Below are positions 7,531 to 16,821 of a stretch of 64,000 bases of DNA, in pieces. The stretch lies in assembly GCA_043738095.1 (NCBI GenBank), contig JAYSZI010000067.1, positions 87,780 through 151,779 on the forward strand, given 5' to 3'. The notes below the pieces were generated by a model. The model saw only the letters and a list, made by a program, of their open reading frames with translations, searched no databases and had not been told where the DNA came from. The DNA comes from Lysobacter_K sp043738095 (GTDB taxonomy: Bacteria > Pseudomonadota > Gammaproteobacteria > Xanthomonadales > Xanthomonadaceae). Each line of letters begins with the position of its first letter. Position 1 is the first letter of the stretch. A program made the position numbers and the translations under genes.

Positions 7531-9726
7531 TCAATCCGCCCAATGCCCCGGCTGTACCGCTGTCGGCAGTACTTGCGCCGACAGGGAACGGTCGTTGGCG
7601 AGCAGGCGCACCGCATCGGCCAGGATCGCCGCGGATTCGCGCAGCAGGGGGTCCGGGCGCTTCTCGGCGGCCTTCTGGCGCGCGACATCCTTGGCGACAT
7701 CGCGCTCGCCGGCTTGCAGGCCGTCATCGCGACTGTCGTCATCGGCCAGTGGGTCGAGATCCAAGCCCAGCGCCTTACGCGATGCCTGGCGGCTCTTGCG
7801 CTTGGCGTCCTCACTGTCGCGCTCGCTGCGGCGCTCGGCTTCGTTGAGGCTGATCGACTTCTCGGCACGCTCCTCGCGGAACTGGGCAACGTCCTGCGCC
7901 CACCACTGGAACTCCTTTTCACCGGCGATGCGCGCGCTGTGCAGGGTTTCCAGCTTGGGCAGCAGCGGGGCGAAATTGCCGTAGCGCGTGTGCGGCACGG
8001 CCGCGATCCGGGTCCACGGCAACGCGTTGTCGTAGGTGCTCTCGCCGTATTCGCTGGCGTCGACCGACACCGGGAACGCGACATCCGGGACTACACCCTT
8101 GTTCTGGGTGGAACCCCCGCTGACGCGGAAAAACTGCGCAATCGTGAGTTTGACCTGGCCGAAGCGCGCCTTCTCATTGGCCGGCCAACGGTCGAGATCG
8201 ACCAGGTTCTGCACCGTGCCCTTGCCGAACGTGGTCTCGCCAATGACGAGGCCGCGACCGTAATCCTGGATCGCACCGGCGAAGATCTCCGATGCCGAAG
8301 CCGAACCGCGATTGATCAGCACAGCCAGCGGGCCTTCCCAGGCGATGCCAGCATCCTCATCGCCATTGACTGAAACGCGGCCGCCGGATTCGCGCACCTG
8401 CACCACTGGGCCGCGGTCGATGAATAAACCGGTGAGCTCGATTGCTTCGTCCAGCGAGCCGCCGCCGTTGTTGCGCAGGTCCAGCACCACGCCGTCGATC
8501 TTTTCGGCACGCAGTTTGACCAGCAACTTGCTGACGTCGCGGGTGGCCGAGGCGTAATCGTCCTTGCGCAGACGGCGGCCTTCAAAGTCCTGGTAAAACG
8601 TCGGCAGTTTGATCACGCCGATGCGCTTGGCTGGGGTGACACCGCCGGCGCCTGCCGGAAGGGTGATGATTTCGGACTTCGCCGCCTGGTCTTCGAGGCG
8701 AATCTTGTCGCGCAGCAGCACCACCCGGTTGGGCTTGCTGTCGAGGTCGGCTTCGGCCGGGATCACGTCCAGCCGCACCCGCGTGCCTTTGGCGCCGCGG
8801 ATCTTGGCCACGACATCGTCGATGCGCCAGCCGACCACGTCTTCCATCGCGCCACTGTCGCCCTGCCCGACCGCAACCACGCGATCGCCCGGCTTGACCT
8901 TGCCCGACTTGCCGGCCGGACCGCCAGGCACGATCTCGCGAATCGCGACCACGTCGTCCTGCTTCTGCAGCACCGCGCCGATGCCTTCCAGCGACAACGA
9001 CATCGACATGTTGAAACTCTCCGCCGAGCGCGGAGTGAAGTAGTCGGTGTGCGGATCGATTGCGTTGGCGTAGCTGTTGACGAAGGTCTGGAACACGTCC
9101 TCGCCCTTGAGCTCGGTGACGCTGTCGGCGAGGTTGGCGTAGCGCTTGTCGAGCGTCTTGCGGATGTCTTCGGGCTGCTTGCCGGCAAGCTTCAGGCGCA
9201 ACCAATCGTTGCGCACCGATTGCTTCCAGATGCCGTCCAGCGTGGCCTCGTCGCTGGCCCACGGCGCGTCCTCGCGGTCGAAGCCGAAGCGATCGTTGCC
9301 TGTGAACACGAACAGGCCGGGCTGCTTCAGCAACCCGCGCGCATACGCAACACGGGCGTCGACGCGTTGGCGATACGTCGCAAAGATCGCGTAGGCCGAG
9401 GTCAGGTCGCCGCGCTTGATCGCGTCGTCGAGTTGGGTCTTGTAGGGATCGAAGCGGGTGATGTCGGCCGCGGTGAAAAATTGCTTGCCCGGGTCCAGCG
9501 ATTCCAGGTAGCGCTTGTACATGTCGGCCGACAACGCATCGTCGAGCGCGCGCGGGCGATACGCGTAGCGGCTGTCGGACAGCAGTCCGTACACCAACTT
9601 GGCAGCGGTCCCCTGATCGGCGGTTGGCGCGGTCGGCAGCGCATTGGCGGCGTCGCGGTCGGGTCGCGCGAGCAAGGCCAGCGGCGCGGTCAGCAGGAAG
9701 GCAAGCAGGGTGGTCTTAACTTTCAT
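7531..9726 (-). CDS. prc: Carboxy-terminal processing (tail-specific) peptidase, S41 family
   Basis: Periplasmic protease of 731 residues, slightly longer than E. coli Prc/Tsp (682). A signal peptide (residues 1-20, TTLLAFLLTAPLALLA) is followed by an N-terminal helical domain, a PDZ domain near 240-340 (IGAVLQKQDDVVAIREIVPG), the S41 catalytic domain and a C-terminal DUF3340-like region. The motif RGSASASEIF puts the nucleophile at Ser477; the general-base Lys lies 25 residues on in FGKGTVQ (Lys502), the spacing of the Ser-Lys dyad in Tsp. It trims penicillin-binding proteins and lytic enzymes in relatives, which suits the wall-synthesis genes nearby, although it is transcribed separately. 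Confidence 0.96.
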   Translation of the reverse strand: MKVKTTLLAFLLTAPLALLARPDRDAANALPTAPTADQGTAAKLVYGLLSDSRYAYRPRALDDALSADMYKRYLESLDPGKQFFTAADITRFDPYKTQLDDAIKRGDLTSAYAIFATYRQRVDARVAYARGLLKQPGLFVFTGNDRFGFDREDAPWASDEATLDGIWKQSVRNDWLRLKLAGKQPEDIRKTLDKRYANLADSVTELKGEDVFQTFVNSYANAIDPHTDYFTPRSAESFNMSMSLSLEGIGAVLQKQDDVVAIREIVPGGPAGKSGKVKPGDRVVAVGQGDSGAMEDVVGWRIDDVVAKIRGAKGTRVRLDVIPAEADLDSKPNRVVLLRDKIRLEDQAAKSEIITLPAGAGGVTPAKRIGVIKLPTFYQDFEGRRLRKDDYASATRDVSKLLVKLRAEKIDGVVLDLRNNGGGSLDEAIELTGLFIDRGPVVQVRESGGRVSVNGDEDAGIAWEGPLAVLINRGSASASEIFAGAIQDYGRGLVIGETTFGKGTVQNLVDLDRWPANEKARFGQVKLTIAQFFRVSGGSTQNKGVVPDVAFPVSVDASEYGESTYDNALPWTRIAAVPHTRYGNFAPLLPKLETLHSARIAGEKEFQWWAQDVAQFREERAEKSISLNEAERRSERDSEDAKRKSRQASRKALGLDLDPLADDDSRDDGLQAGERDVAKDVARQKAAEKRPDPLLRESAAILADAVRLLANDRSLSAQVLPTAVQPGHWAD

Positions 9727-10074
9727 CGCGGAGGCTTCTACGGCCCGGTGGGCCTGATCTTTCTAGGGGCCCGGGACCGTCGTGACGGATCGGGAGGTGC
9801 CGGCTGTCACACGTACGGAGCAACTGCAGCGTAGCAAGCATGTGCCGCACTTAGGGCATGGCACAGTGCCGAAAGTTGCAGCGCGTCTCAGTACGCAGTG
9901 TCATCCCCGCACCTTCGTATAAAGCCGACCGGAGCGGCCTACCGCAAGCGACGCTGCGTGAAGGCGCCAGTGCGGTTCAGTTTGCGTGCGACAGTGCGTT
10001 AGCAACGCGTTAGTGGAGGCCGCGGAAACCCTGCCAACAACGCCGCATTAGCGGAACAGGTGGGGCAGCGGGCG
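9727..10074. other. Intergenic region upstream of prc
   Basis: About 350 bases without a credible gene between the start of prc and the end of lipA. It must carry the prc promoter and the 3' end of the lip transcript. I see no clear terminator, repeat or operator in it. Confidence 0.5.
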
Positions 10075-11088
10075 CTAGACTGCCGCGACGAATCCGGCTT
10101 CGATCGCGGAACGATCAGCGTGGTACGACGAGCGCACCAGCGGCCCCGAGGCGACGTGGGTAAAGCCCAGCGCCATACCGAAGTCCTCGAGTTGCTTGAA
10201 CTCCTCGGGCGTCCAATAGCGCATCACCGGGTGGTGGTGCGGCGTCGGCTGCAGGTACTGGCCGATCGTGATCATGTCGACATCATGCGCGCGCAGATCG
10301 CGCAGCGTCTGCTGCACCTGGGTCATGGTCTCGCCCAGGCCGAGCATGATTCCGGACTTGCTCGCGACCTGCGGGTGCTGGGCCTTGAACTTCTGCAGCA
10401 GCGTCAGCGACCACTGGTAATCGGCGCCGGGGCGGACGTTCGGGTACAGGTCCGGCACCGTTTCGACGTTGTGGTTGAACACGTCGGGCGGGCTCGTCGC
10501 GAGGATTTCCAGCGCGCGCTCCATGCGGCCCTTGCCGCGGAAATCGGGCGTGAGGATCTCGATCTTGGTGCGCGGGCTGTGCTGGCGGATCGCGCTGATG
10601 CAGTCGGCGAAGTGCTGCGCCCCGCCGTCGCGCAGGTCATCGCGATCGACGCTGGTGACCACGACGTACTTGAGCGCCATGTCGGCGACCGTCTGCGCCA
10701 GCGTCAGCGGTTCGGACGCGTCGGGCGGCTTCGGCCGGCCGTGGGCGACGTCGCAGAAGCTGCAACGGCGCGTGCAGACCTCGCCCAGGATCATGAAGGT
10801 GGCGGTGCCGTGACTGAAGCACTCGTGGATGTTCGGGCAGCTGGCTTCCTCGCACACCGTGACCAGGCGATTCGCGCGCAGCTTGGCCTTGAGCAGAGCG
10901 ACCGAATTGCCCGAGGGGATGCGCACGCGGATCCACGACGGCTTGCGCAACAGCGGCGCGTCGGCGAACTGCACCGGCGAGCGGTTGATCTTGTCGCCGC
11001 CGAGCTGCTTCACCCCGGGCTGAAGCGGCGCCGGCGCGGCATCGCTGACAACCGTGAGCGGGATGGTCTTGGTGGCGGGCTCGGTCAT
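10075..11088 (-). CDS. lipA: Lipoyl synthase
   Basis: Radical-SAM enzyme, 337 residues, that inserts two sulfurs into protein-bound octanoyl groups. Both iron-sulfur sites are complete: the auxiliary cluster C-x4-C-x5-C (Cys79, Cys84, Cys90) and the radical-SAM C-x3-C-x2-C in CTRRCSFC (Cys105, Cys109, Cys112). Other family blocks are VVVTSVDRDDLRDGGA and MLGLGETMTQV. The ATG at 11088 is chosen because upstream sequence is a shadow of lipB. It lies 92 bases downstream of lipB in the usual ybeD-lipB-lipA order. Confidence 0.98.
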   Translation of the reverse strand: MTEPATKTIPLTVVSDAAPAPLQPGVKQLGGDKINRSPVQFADAPLLRKPSWIRVRIPSGNSVALLKAKLRANRLVTVCEEASCPNIHECFSHGTATFMILGEVCTRRCSFCDVAHGRPKPPDASEPLTLAQTVADMALKYVVVTSVDRDDLRDGGAQHFADCISAIRQHSPRTKIEILTPDFRGKGRMERALEILATSPPDVFNHNVETVPDLYPNVRPGADYQWSLTLLQKFKAQHPQVASKSGIMLGLGETMTQVQQTLRDLRAHDVDMITIGQYLQPTPHHHPVMRYWTPEEFKQLEDFGMALGFTHVASGPLVRSSYHADRSAIEAGFVAAV

Positions 11089-11180
11089 GGCGTCAGCGGG
11101 GCTCTTAGTTGGTTGCCGGTCTCCTTGTGGGGAGAGGCTGGGATCGTGACCGGAAGTAGCTAAGGCCCGCAGGCACCGAT

Positions 11181-11873
11181 TTAGCGAATCACGCCCGTAT
11201 TCGGCGCGGATTCGATCGTCAACCCGAACTGCTTGGCCACGTGTTCGATCAACGCCGGCTTGACCGCAGCCAGCCCCGACGGGCCGCCCAAGTCTAGCAC
11301 CGAGGTCACCGCCAACCCCTCGTAACCACAGGGATTGATGCGCTGGTACGGCGACAGGTCCATGGCGATATTGAACGCCAGTCCATGGAACGTGCAGCCA
11401 CGGCGCACGCGGATGCCGAGCGCCATCACCTTGGCGCCGTTGACGTACACCCCGGGCGCGCCGTCGCGGCGTGCGCCGGTGATATTCCAGTCGGCGAGCG
11501 TGTCGATCACCGCCTGCTCGATGCGGTCGACGTACTCGCGCACGCCCAGCTTGAGCCGGCGCAGGTCCAGCAGGGGGTACAGCACCAGCTGCCCGGGGCC
11601 GTGGTACGTGACCTGGCCGCCGCGGTCGACCTGGATGACCGGGATGTCGCCGGGCAACAGCACGTGTTCGCGCTTGCCGGCCTGGCCGAGGGTGAATACC
11701 GGCTCGTGTTCGAGCAGCCACAGCTCGTCGACGGTGGCCTCGGTGCGGGCATCGGTGAACGCCTGCATCGCGCGCCAGACCGGTTCGTAAGGCTGACGGC
11801 CGAGGTCGCGCAGCAGCGCGGTTGGCAACGTTCGCGGCGTAATGGCGGGCGCCGGTGTGGCTACAGCGTCCAC
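11181..11873 (-). CDS. lipB: Lipoyl(octanoyl) transferase
   Basis: Transfers octanoyl from acyl-carrier protein to the lipoyl domains of 2-oxoacid dehydrogenases and GcvH; 230 residues. The acyl-thioester Cys (Cys182 in NPCGYEGL) and the catalytic Lys (Lys148 in VNGAKVMALGIR) are present, with the substrate loop RGGQVTYHGPGQL at about 84-96. Its start overlaps the end of the upstream DUF493 gene by 13 bases, so the two are co-translated. Product passes to LipA, encoded next. Confidence 0.97.
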   Translation of the reverse strand: MDAVATPAPAITPRTLPTALLRDLGRQPYEPVWRAMQAFTDARTEATVDELWLLEHEPVFTLGQAGKREHVLLPGDIPVIQVDRGGQVTYHGPGQLVLYPLLDLRRLKLGVREYVDRIEQAVIDTLADWNITGARRDGAPGVYVNGAKVMALGIRVRRGCTFHGLAFNIAMDLSPYQRINPCGYEGLAVTSVLDLGGPSGLAAVKPALIEHVAKQFGLTIESAPNTGVIR

Positions 11874-12139
11874 TTCACTTCCGGATGATCGCGCAGCACC
11901 TGGTGCGCGAGGTCGTACTGCTCGCGGCTGTCAGCGCGGAAGCCGATCCGCACCGACACGTACTTGCCGTTGGACGAGTGCTTCCACTGGATTGCTTCGG
12001 TCTGCACGTCGATACCGGCGTCGAGCAGCCGCTGCGGCAGCACGCGTTCCAGGCTGGACTCGGCCGGCCCGAGCGCACTGAGCTCGAACGTGCCGGGGAA
12101 CTGGAAGCCGTGGTCGGGGTTGTCAGATTGGATTGCCAT
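11861..12139 (-). CDS. ybeD: YbeD family protein (DUF493)
   Basis: Small cytoplasmic protein of 92 residues with the ferredoxin-like DUF493 fold: FQFPGTFELSALG at the start, SSNGKYVSVRIGFRADSREQ in the middle, and a last helix ending LRDHPEVKWTL. It is almost always linked to lipB, but its exact role is not settled; a regulatory ACT-like function has been suggested for the family. The ATG at 12139 gives the family's usual length. It overlaps lipB by 13 bases. Confidence 0.92.
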   Translation of the reverse strand: MAIQSDNPDHGFQFPGTFELSALGPAESSLERVLPQRLLDAGIDVQTEAIQWKHSSNGKYVSVRIGFRADSREQYDLAHQVLRDHPEVKWTL

Positions 12140-12324
12140 GGCGGGATTATGGGTCCGGGTGCGGACCAACCCAAGCGAGCCGTCGCGGTGCGGGCGGTTC
12201 AGCGGTTCATGGCTTACATTGCGCACTCGCGAAGCATCGCGATACTGACATCACCCCCTTCGCCGACGCCCATCTACGGCGCGACGGGCGCGGTGCCCAC
12301 GAACGACAGCAAGGGTGGTTTGCC

Positions 12325-12588
12325 ATGGCGATGTCCGAAACCGATATCCAGAAAGGCTGGATCTACCGCACCAGCAACAACCAGGAACGGCTGGTGCTGG
12401 GCTGGGACCGCGACGGTCGCGTCGTCTATTCGTCGAAAGGCAAAAACGACGCCGCGCCGTTTCTCAACTGCCATGTACGCATCACCGGTAAGCGCTTCGC
12501 CCAGCGCGCGATCGGCAAGGTGCGGGAGGTCGAGGACGTGCAGCCGTACATCGTGGCCAACAAGGCGACGACGGTGGTGGTGCGCTGA
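12325..12588 (+). CDS. Small conserved-looking protein of unknown function
   Basis: An 87-residue protein, the only plus-strand gene inside a long minus-strand block. No family recognised. It is hydrophilic and mixed alpha/beta in look, with WIYRTSNNQERLVLGWDRDG, VVYSSKGKND and the basic stretch HVRITGKRFAQRAIGK; there is no signal peptide or TM segment. AAGGGTGG lies about 8 bases before the ATG (an alternative ATG is two codons later). Its length, RBS and unbroken frame support expression; the role is unknown. Confidence 0.65.
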   Translation: MAMSETDIQKGWIYRTSNNQERLVLGWDRDGRVVYSSKGKNDAAPFLNCHVRITGKRFAQRAIGKVREVEDVQPYIVANKATTVVVR

Positions 12589-12697
12589 GGCAGTGCGGCG
12601 GCTTGCGCCCGGTTGAGGTCTGTTCCCAGCCAGATACCACCTGGCTGACATGGCGCCGAGTGTCGAGCTAAGGAACCTCGAAAAACCTGTTATTGCT

Positions 12698-12805
12698 CAT
12701 CATTCCTGCGAACGCAGGAATTCGGTGCCTTTGGCTTTTGAGGGCTTACGCCACTGGATAATCAGCTCCGCTGCTGAAAGGCGCGCCGCTTTCGCGGGAA
12801 TGACG
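12698..12805. repeat. Dispersed intergenic repeat with palindromic ends
   Basis: About 108 bases between the small gene and dacA. The left end is a hairpin, CATTCCTGCGAACGCAGGAAT (12701-12721). The right end, TTCGCGGGAATGACG, is the inverse type of end seen in the common CATTCCCGCGAA...TTCGCGGGAATGAC repeats of Xanthomonadales and other proteobacteria. A more decayed relative lies between hslV and hslU. It could act as a terminator-like RNA hairpin at the dacA promoter side. Confidence 0.6.
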
Positions 12806-12843
12806 AGTTGAGATGCCGGATTAGGTGGCCGGTCGGTTCCGCC

Positions 12844-14055
12844 TCAGTTCGACTCCCACCACATCAGCAGTTCGTGCCAGAGGCGCTTGAAGAAGCCAGC
12901 CTCCTCGATCGCATTGAGCGCCATCAGCGGCCGCTGCGCGATCACCTTGCCATCCAGCATCACCTTGACCGTGCCGATCTTCTGGCCTTTGGCGATCGGG
13001 GCGACCAGAGTCTTGGGCAGGTCCATCATCGGCTTGAGGCGGTCGTACTTGCCGCGCGGCAGGGTGACGAGCATCGGCTCGGGCAGGCCCAGCTGAATCT
13101 CGTTGCTGGCGCCCTTCCAGACTTTCTGCCGGGCGACGGCCTTGCCGGCATCGAACAGTTTGTGGGTTTCGAAGAAGCGGAACCCCCAGTTGAGCAGCGC
13201 CTGCGAGTCGACCGCGCGCTGGCTCTCGCTGGTCGATCCCATCACCACTGAAATCAGGCGCTGGTCGGCGCGCTTGGCCGACGCCATCAGGCAATAACCG
13301 GCGCCGGAGGTGTGACCGGTCTTGATGCCGTCGACGGTCGCATCGCGCCACAGCAGCAGGTTGCGGTTGGGCTGGGTGATCGGCCCGACGGTGAACTCCT
13401 TGATCTTGTTGTACGAGTACGCGACCGGGAATTCATTGATCAGGGCGCGCCCGAGCAGGGCGAGATCGCGCGCGCTGGAAACGTGGCCTTCGGCCGGCAG
13501 GCCATGCGGGTTGGCGAAGTGCGAATTCTTCATGCCGATGCGCTTGGCGTACTGGTTCATCAAGGATGCGAACGCGTCGGTGCTGCCGGCGACGTGTTCG
13601 GCCAGCGCGATCGCGGCGTCGTTGCCGGACTGCACCACCATGCCCTTTTCCATCTGCACCAGCGGCGCGGTCTTGTTGACCTCGAAGCCGGAATAGCTGC
13701 CGTCGGTGCCGGCGCCGCCCTGGCGCCACGCGTTCTCGCTCATCATCACCTGGTCGGTGTCCTTGACCTTGCCGCCGGCCATTTCGGCCGCGATCACGTA
13801 GCTGGTCATGACCTTGGTGATGCTGGCCGGCTCGAGCTGGGTGTCGTAATTCTCACCGGCGAGCACGTTGCCGCTGGCGGCATCCATCAGCACCCAGGCC
13901 TTGGCGGTGATCGCCGGCGGCGGGGGCACCGGCAGGTCGGCGCTAAGGGCGCGGGGAGCCGGAGTAGGCGCGGGCGCCTGGGCCAGGGCCAGGCCGAACA
14001 CGAACGTGGTCAGCGCGGCAAAGGTGACGCCTCGGGCAAGTACGGGGGCTTTCAT
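12844..14055 (-). CDS. dacA: D-alanyl-D-alanine carboxypeptidase (PBP5 family)
   Basis: Low-molecular-mass penicillin-binding protein, 403 residues, that removes the terminal D-Ala of peptidoglycan pentapeptides in the periplasm. A signal peptide (residues 1-26) precedes a Pro/Ala-rich linker. Catalytic motifs are complete: SITK (Ser78, Lys81), SGN (143-145) and KTG (245-247). The C-terminal beta domain ends in an amphipathic helix (FFKRLWHELLMWWE) that ties PBP5-type enzymes to the inner membrane. Gene order with ybeD, lipBA and rlpA matches E. coli dacA. Confidence 0.96.
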   Translation of the reverse strand: MKAPVLARGVTFAALTTFVFGLALAQAPAPTPAPRALSADLPVPPPPAITAKAWVLMDAASGNVLAGENYDTQLEPASITKVMTSYVIAAEMAGGKVKDTDQVMMSENAWRQGGAGTDGSYSGFEVNKTAPLVQMEKGMVVQSGNDAAIALAEHVAGSTDAFASLMNQYAKRIGMKNSHFANPHGLPAEGHVSSARDLALLGRALINEFPVAYSYNKIKEFTVGPITQPNRNLLLWRDATVDGIKTGHTSGAGYCLMASAKRADQRLISVVMGSTSESQRAVDSQALLNWGFRFFETHKLFDAGKAVARQKVWKGASNEIQLGLPEPMLVTLPRGKYDRLKPMMDLPKTLVAPIAKGQKIGTVKVMLDGKVIAQRPLMALNAIEEAGFFKRLWHELLMWWESN

Positions 14056-14145
14056 GGTTCAACTACTCCGGGGGCCGGCACGCGGCCGGTCATCTATAGA
14101 CCGTCTTCTAGGAAATACGGGGATACGCTGGTTCAGACCCGCACG

Positions 14146-15501
14146 TCAGTCGCGCACACGTTGTGGCTGACCGAAACCCAGACCCACGATGCGGGCAGCG
14201 AGTTCCGGCGCAGCGGCGGCCGCGAGCGGGCCGACGCGCAGGCGCCAGACCTTCTGCCCATTGGCTTGGGCGTCATTCAAGCGGGCGCCGTCGATGCCGG
14301 CGCCGTGCAACATGGCGAGCGCGCGATCGGCGTTGCCGCGTGCGGAAAAGCTGGCGACCTGCAGGGTCACGCCGGCATCGCTTGGGGCACTCGCAAGCGT
14401 GGCGGCCACGACCGCGGCGGCTTGGATCGGCGCCGGCGGTGGTGGTACCACGGACGCCGGGCTGGGGGCGTCGATCGGGCCCGGCTTGCCGGTGGCCACG
14501 CGCACCTGGCGCGACTTCATCCAGGCATCGAACTCGTTGGCGCTCATCGCCTTGCCGTCCTGGCGCATGTCGAAGCGGTAGTCGCTGCGCGCGGCGGCGG
14601 GCAGCGGGGTCATGACCGTCGGCGTCGGCGCCGGAATCGCCGCGACTGCGGCGGGCGCGCTGACGATCGCCGCGACCGTCGCCGGTGCCGGTCGGCCGTT
14701 GGCAATGCGCACGCCCGGAGGCAGCTCCCCCGCAGCGGCGCTGGCGATCGGCATGCCCGCGACCAGGTGGTCGAGGGCGCTAGTCGGCGTGGATTTCGCT
14801 GGTGGTGGCGGCGCTGGCGCGCGCGCAAACACCGGTGACGCGGCCTGGCCTGGCGTCAGCGCGCGCACCTCGACCCGGCCGGTCCCGCGCTGGGTGATGC
14901 CGAGCTTGACCGCGGCGGCGTAGCTCAGATCGATCACGCGGCCGGCGTGGAACGGGCCGCGGTCGTTCACCCGCACGGTCACCGACTTGCCGTTATCGAG
15001 GTTGGTGACGCGGGCAAAGCTCGGCAGCGGCAATGACTTGTGCGCGGCGCTGAACGCGTACATGTCGTACACCTCCAGGTTCGACGTGCGGCGACCGTGG
15101 AACTTGTTGCCGTAGTACGAAGCCAAGCCCTGCTCGACGTAGCGGCTGGCATCGGCGAGCACGTGGTATTGCTTGCCGAGCACGGTGTAACTGCTGCGGT
15201 TACCGACGCGCGAGCGCGCTTCGCCCGTGACCTCGGGTTCGGGGATTGCATCGACGTCGGGGATTTCGGTCGGCGTGCTGTCGGCGATATGCGGCGCGTA
15301 CAAACCGCCCGCCTGGTAGTGGCCGCGCTTGCTCAGGTCTTCCTGGGCGGGCGCGTACGGGGATTTCTTCGGGCCCAGCGGCGACGGCGTCGTGATCGCG
15401 GCGGGACTGGGTACAGCAACTATCGACGACGACGGCTTTTTAGGCGCGCTGGCGCAGGCGGCCAAGCCCAGCGCCAGCGCCACGACGAGCAGCCGCGTCA
15501 T
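14146..15501 (-). CDS. rlpA: Septal-ring lytic transglycosylase RlpA
   Basis: Outer-membrane lipoprotein of 451 residues. The lipobox LAAC puts the acylated Cys at residue 16. A double-psi beta-barrel follows (about 125-205: GLASYYGNKFHGRRTSN, RVNDRGPFHAGRVIDLS), whose Asp and His in the last motif are the catalytic pair of RlpA enzymes. A Pro/Ala-rich linker of about 150 residues leads to a C-terminal SPOR domain (about 378-448) that binds denuded glycan at the septum. The linker is long for the family. Overlap of four bases with mltB (ATGA) shows coupling. Confidence 0.95.
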   Translation of the reverse strand: MTRLLVVALALGLAACASAPKKPSSSIVAVPSPAAITTPSPLGPKKSPYAPAQEDLSKRGHYQAGGLYAPHIADSTPTEIPDVDAIPEPEVTGEARSRVGNRSSYTVLGKQYHVLADASRYVEQGLASYYGNKFHGRRTSNLEVYDMYAFSAAHKSLPLPSFARVTNLDNGKSVTVRVNDRGPFHAGRVIDLSYAAAVKLGITQRGTGRVEVRALTPGQAASPVFARAPAPPPPAKSTPTSALDHLVAGMPIASAAAGELPPGVRIANGRPAPATVAAIVSAPAAVAAIPAPTPTVMTPLPAAARSDYRFDMRQDGKAMSANEFDAWMKSRQVRVATGKPGPIDAPSPASVVPPPPAPIQAAAVVAATLASAPSDAGVTLQVASFSARGNADRALAMLHGAGIDGARLNDAQANGQKVWRLRVGPLAAAAAPELAARIVGLGFGQPQRVRD

Positions 15502-16655
15502 GCGTCGGGTTGTCCGGCCGGCGCCTTGGGAACAGTAGTAAGCGGATTCTCGCGACCAGCGATCGCCTCAGCCAGCTGATACACCGCCATCGCGTAGTGC
15601 TTGGAGATGTTGTAGCGGGTAATCGCATAAAAGTTGCGGAAGCCGAGCCAATGCTCCTTGCCGGCCTCGCCGTCGAGGTTGAGCAGCACCGCGGTCTGGG
15701 TCGGGGCGACCGGCGACACCGGCCGGTAGCCGCGCGCCGCGAGATCCGTCAGGGGGTAGTTCGGTTCGAGCGACTCGACCTGGAAGTCCGCCGCGCCCTG
15801 CGCACGCGTGGCGCGCACCACGATCGGTCCGCCACGCACCCAGCCGCCCTTGTGCACGAAATAGTTGGCGACCGATGCGAACACGTCGTCGAGATTGGTG
15901 AACAGGTCGCGGCGGCCATCGCCGTCGCCATCGACCGCAAACTCGCGGTAGCTCGACGGCATGAACTGGCCCCAGCCCATCGCGCCGGCGTAACTGCCGG
16001 TCAGCGTGGTGATGTCGAACCCGGTTTCCTTGCCGAGCGCAAACAGCTGTGCGAGCTCGCCGCGGAAGAACGCCTCGCGCCGGTTCTCGCGATCGGCCTT
16101 GGTGGGATCGCCTGTGCGCGGATAGGCGAACGCGAGCGTGTACAGCGCGTCGATCACCGGATATTTGCCGGTGTTGGCGCCGAAGCTGGTTTCGACCCCG
16201 ATGATGGCGACGATGATCTCGGCCGGCACGCCCGTGCGCGCCTCGACCCGGGCGAGTTTTTCGCGGTGCTTGGCGAGGAACGCCTGGCCACCGTCGATGC
16301 GCCCCTGGGTGATGAAGATTGGCCGGTAGTCGCGCCACGGCTTGGCTTCGGCCGGGCGCGACATTGCCGCAACGATGCTGTCGCGCATTTCGGCGCGCGC
16401 GAGCACGGTTTCGATGTAGTTCGGGTCGATGCCGTACCGGGCCGCGGTGTCGCGCACGAACAGCGCGCGCGCCTGCGCCAACGGCATGGGGACGACCGGC
16501 TCCGGCAGCGGGTTGGTGCCAGGCGTGCGCATGGCCGGTGCGGCCGCAACCGGTTTGGCGGTCGAACTCGACGGCGGCGCCTGCGTCGCGCAGGCGGCCA
16601 ATCCGAGCATGAGCGCGCCGATGAAAGCGCAACGTACGAGGGAGTTTTGGCTCAT
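15498..16655 (-). CDS. mltB: Membrane-bound lytic murein transglycosylase B
   Basis: Lipoprotein lytic transglycosylase of 385 residues. The lipobox LAAC gives an acylated Cys22. The SLT_2-type catalytic domain covers about residues 50-360, with the catalytic Glu in AIIGVETSFGANTGKYPV, and downstream family blocks GAMGWGQFMPSSYREFAVDGD and WLGFRNFYAITRYN. It cleaves glycan strands to give 1,6-anhydro ends. It is coupled to rlpA and lies 166 bases downstream of rodA, inside the elongation cluster. Confidence 0.96.
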   Translation of the reverse strand: MSQNSLVRCAFIGALMLGLAACATQAPPSSSTAKPVAAAPAMRTPGTNPLPEPVVPMPLAQARALFVRDTAARYGIDPNYIETVLARAEMRDSIVAAMSRPAEAKPWRDYRPIFITQGRIDGGQAFLAKHREKLARVEARTGVPAEIIVAIIGVETSFGANTGKYPVIDALYTLAFAYPRTGDPTKADRENRREAFFRGELAQLFALGKETGFDITTLTGSYAGAMGWGQFMPSSYREFAVDGDGDGRRDLFTNLDDVFASVANYFVHKGGWVRGGPIVVRATRAQGAADFQVESLEPNYPLTDLAARGYRPVSPVAPTQTAVLLNLDGEAGKEHWLGFRNFYAITRYNISKHYAMAVYQLAEAIAGRENPLTTVPKAPAGQPDA

Positions 16656-16821
16656 CCCGAAGAGGTTAGCATGCAGCCGCGAGGGTCAAAACCGAGCCTT
16701 GGCGGTTCATGAATGCCGAGTCAGGTTGAACGGCTGCAGCGTTCAGATCAACGCCGGCGCACTCGTGCGGTCGCCGATCCACGCAGCCAGTCGCTCCGTC
16801 GCGAAACACCACTTAACCCAC

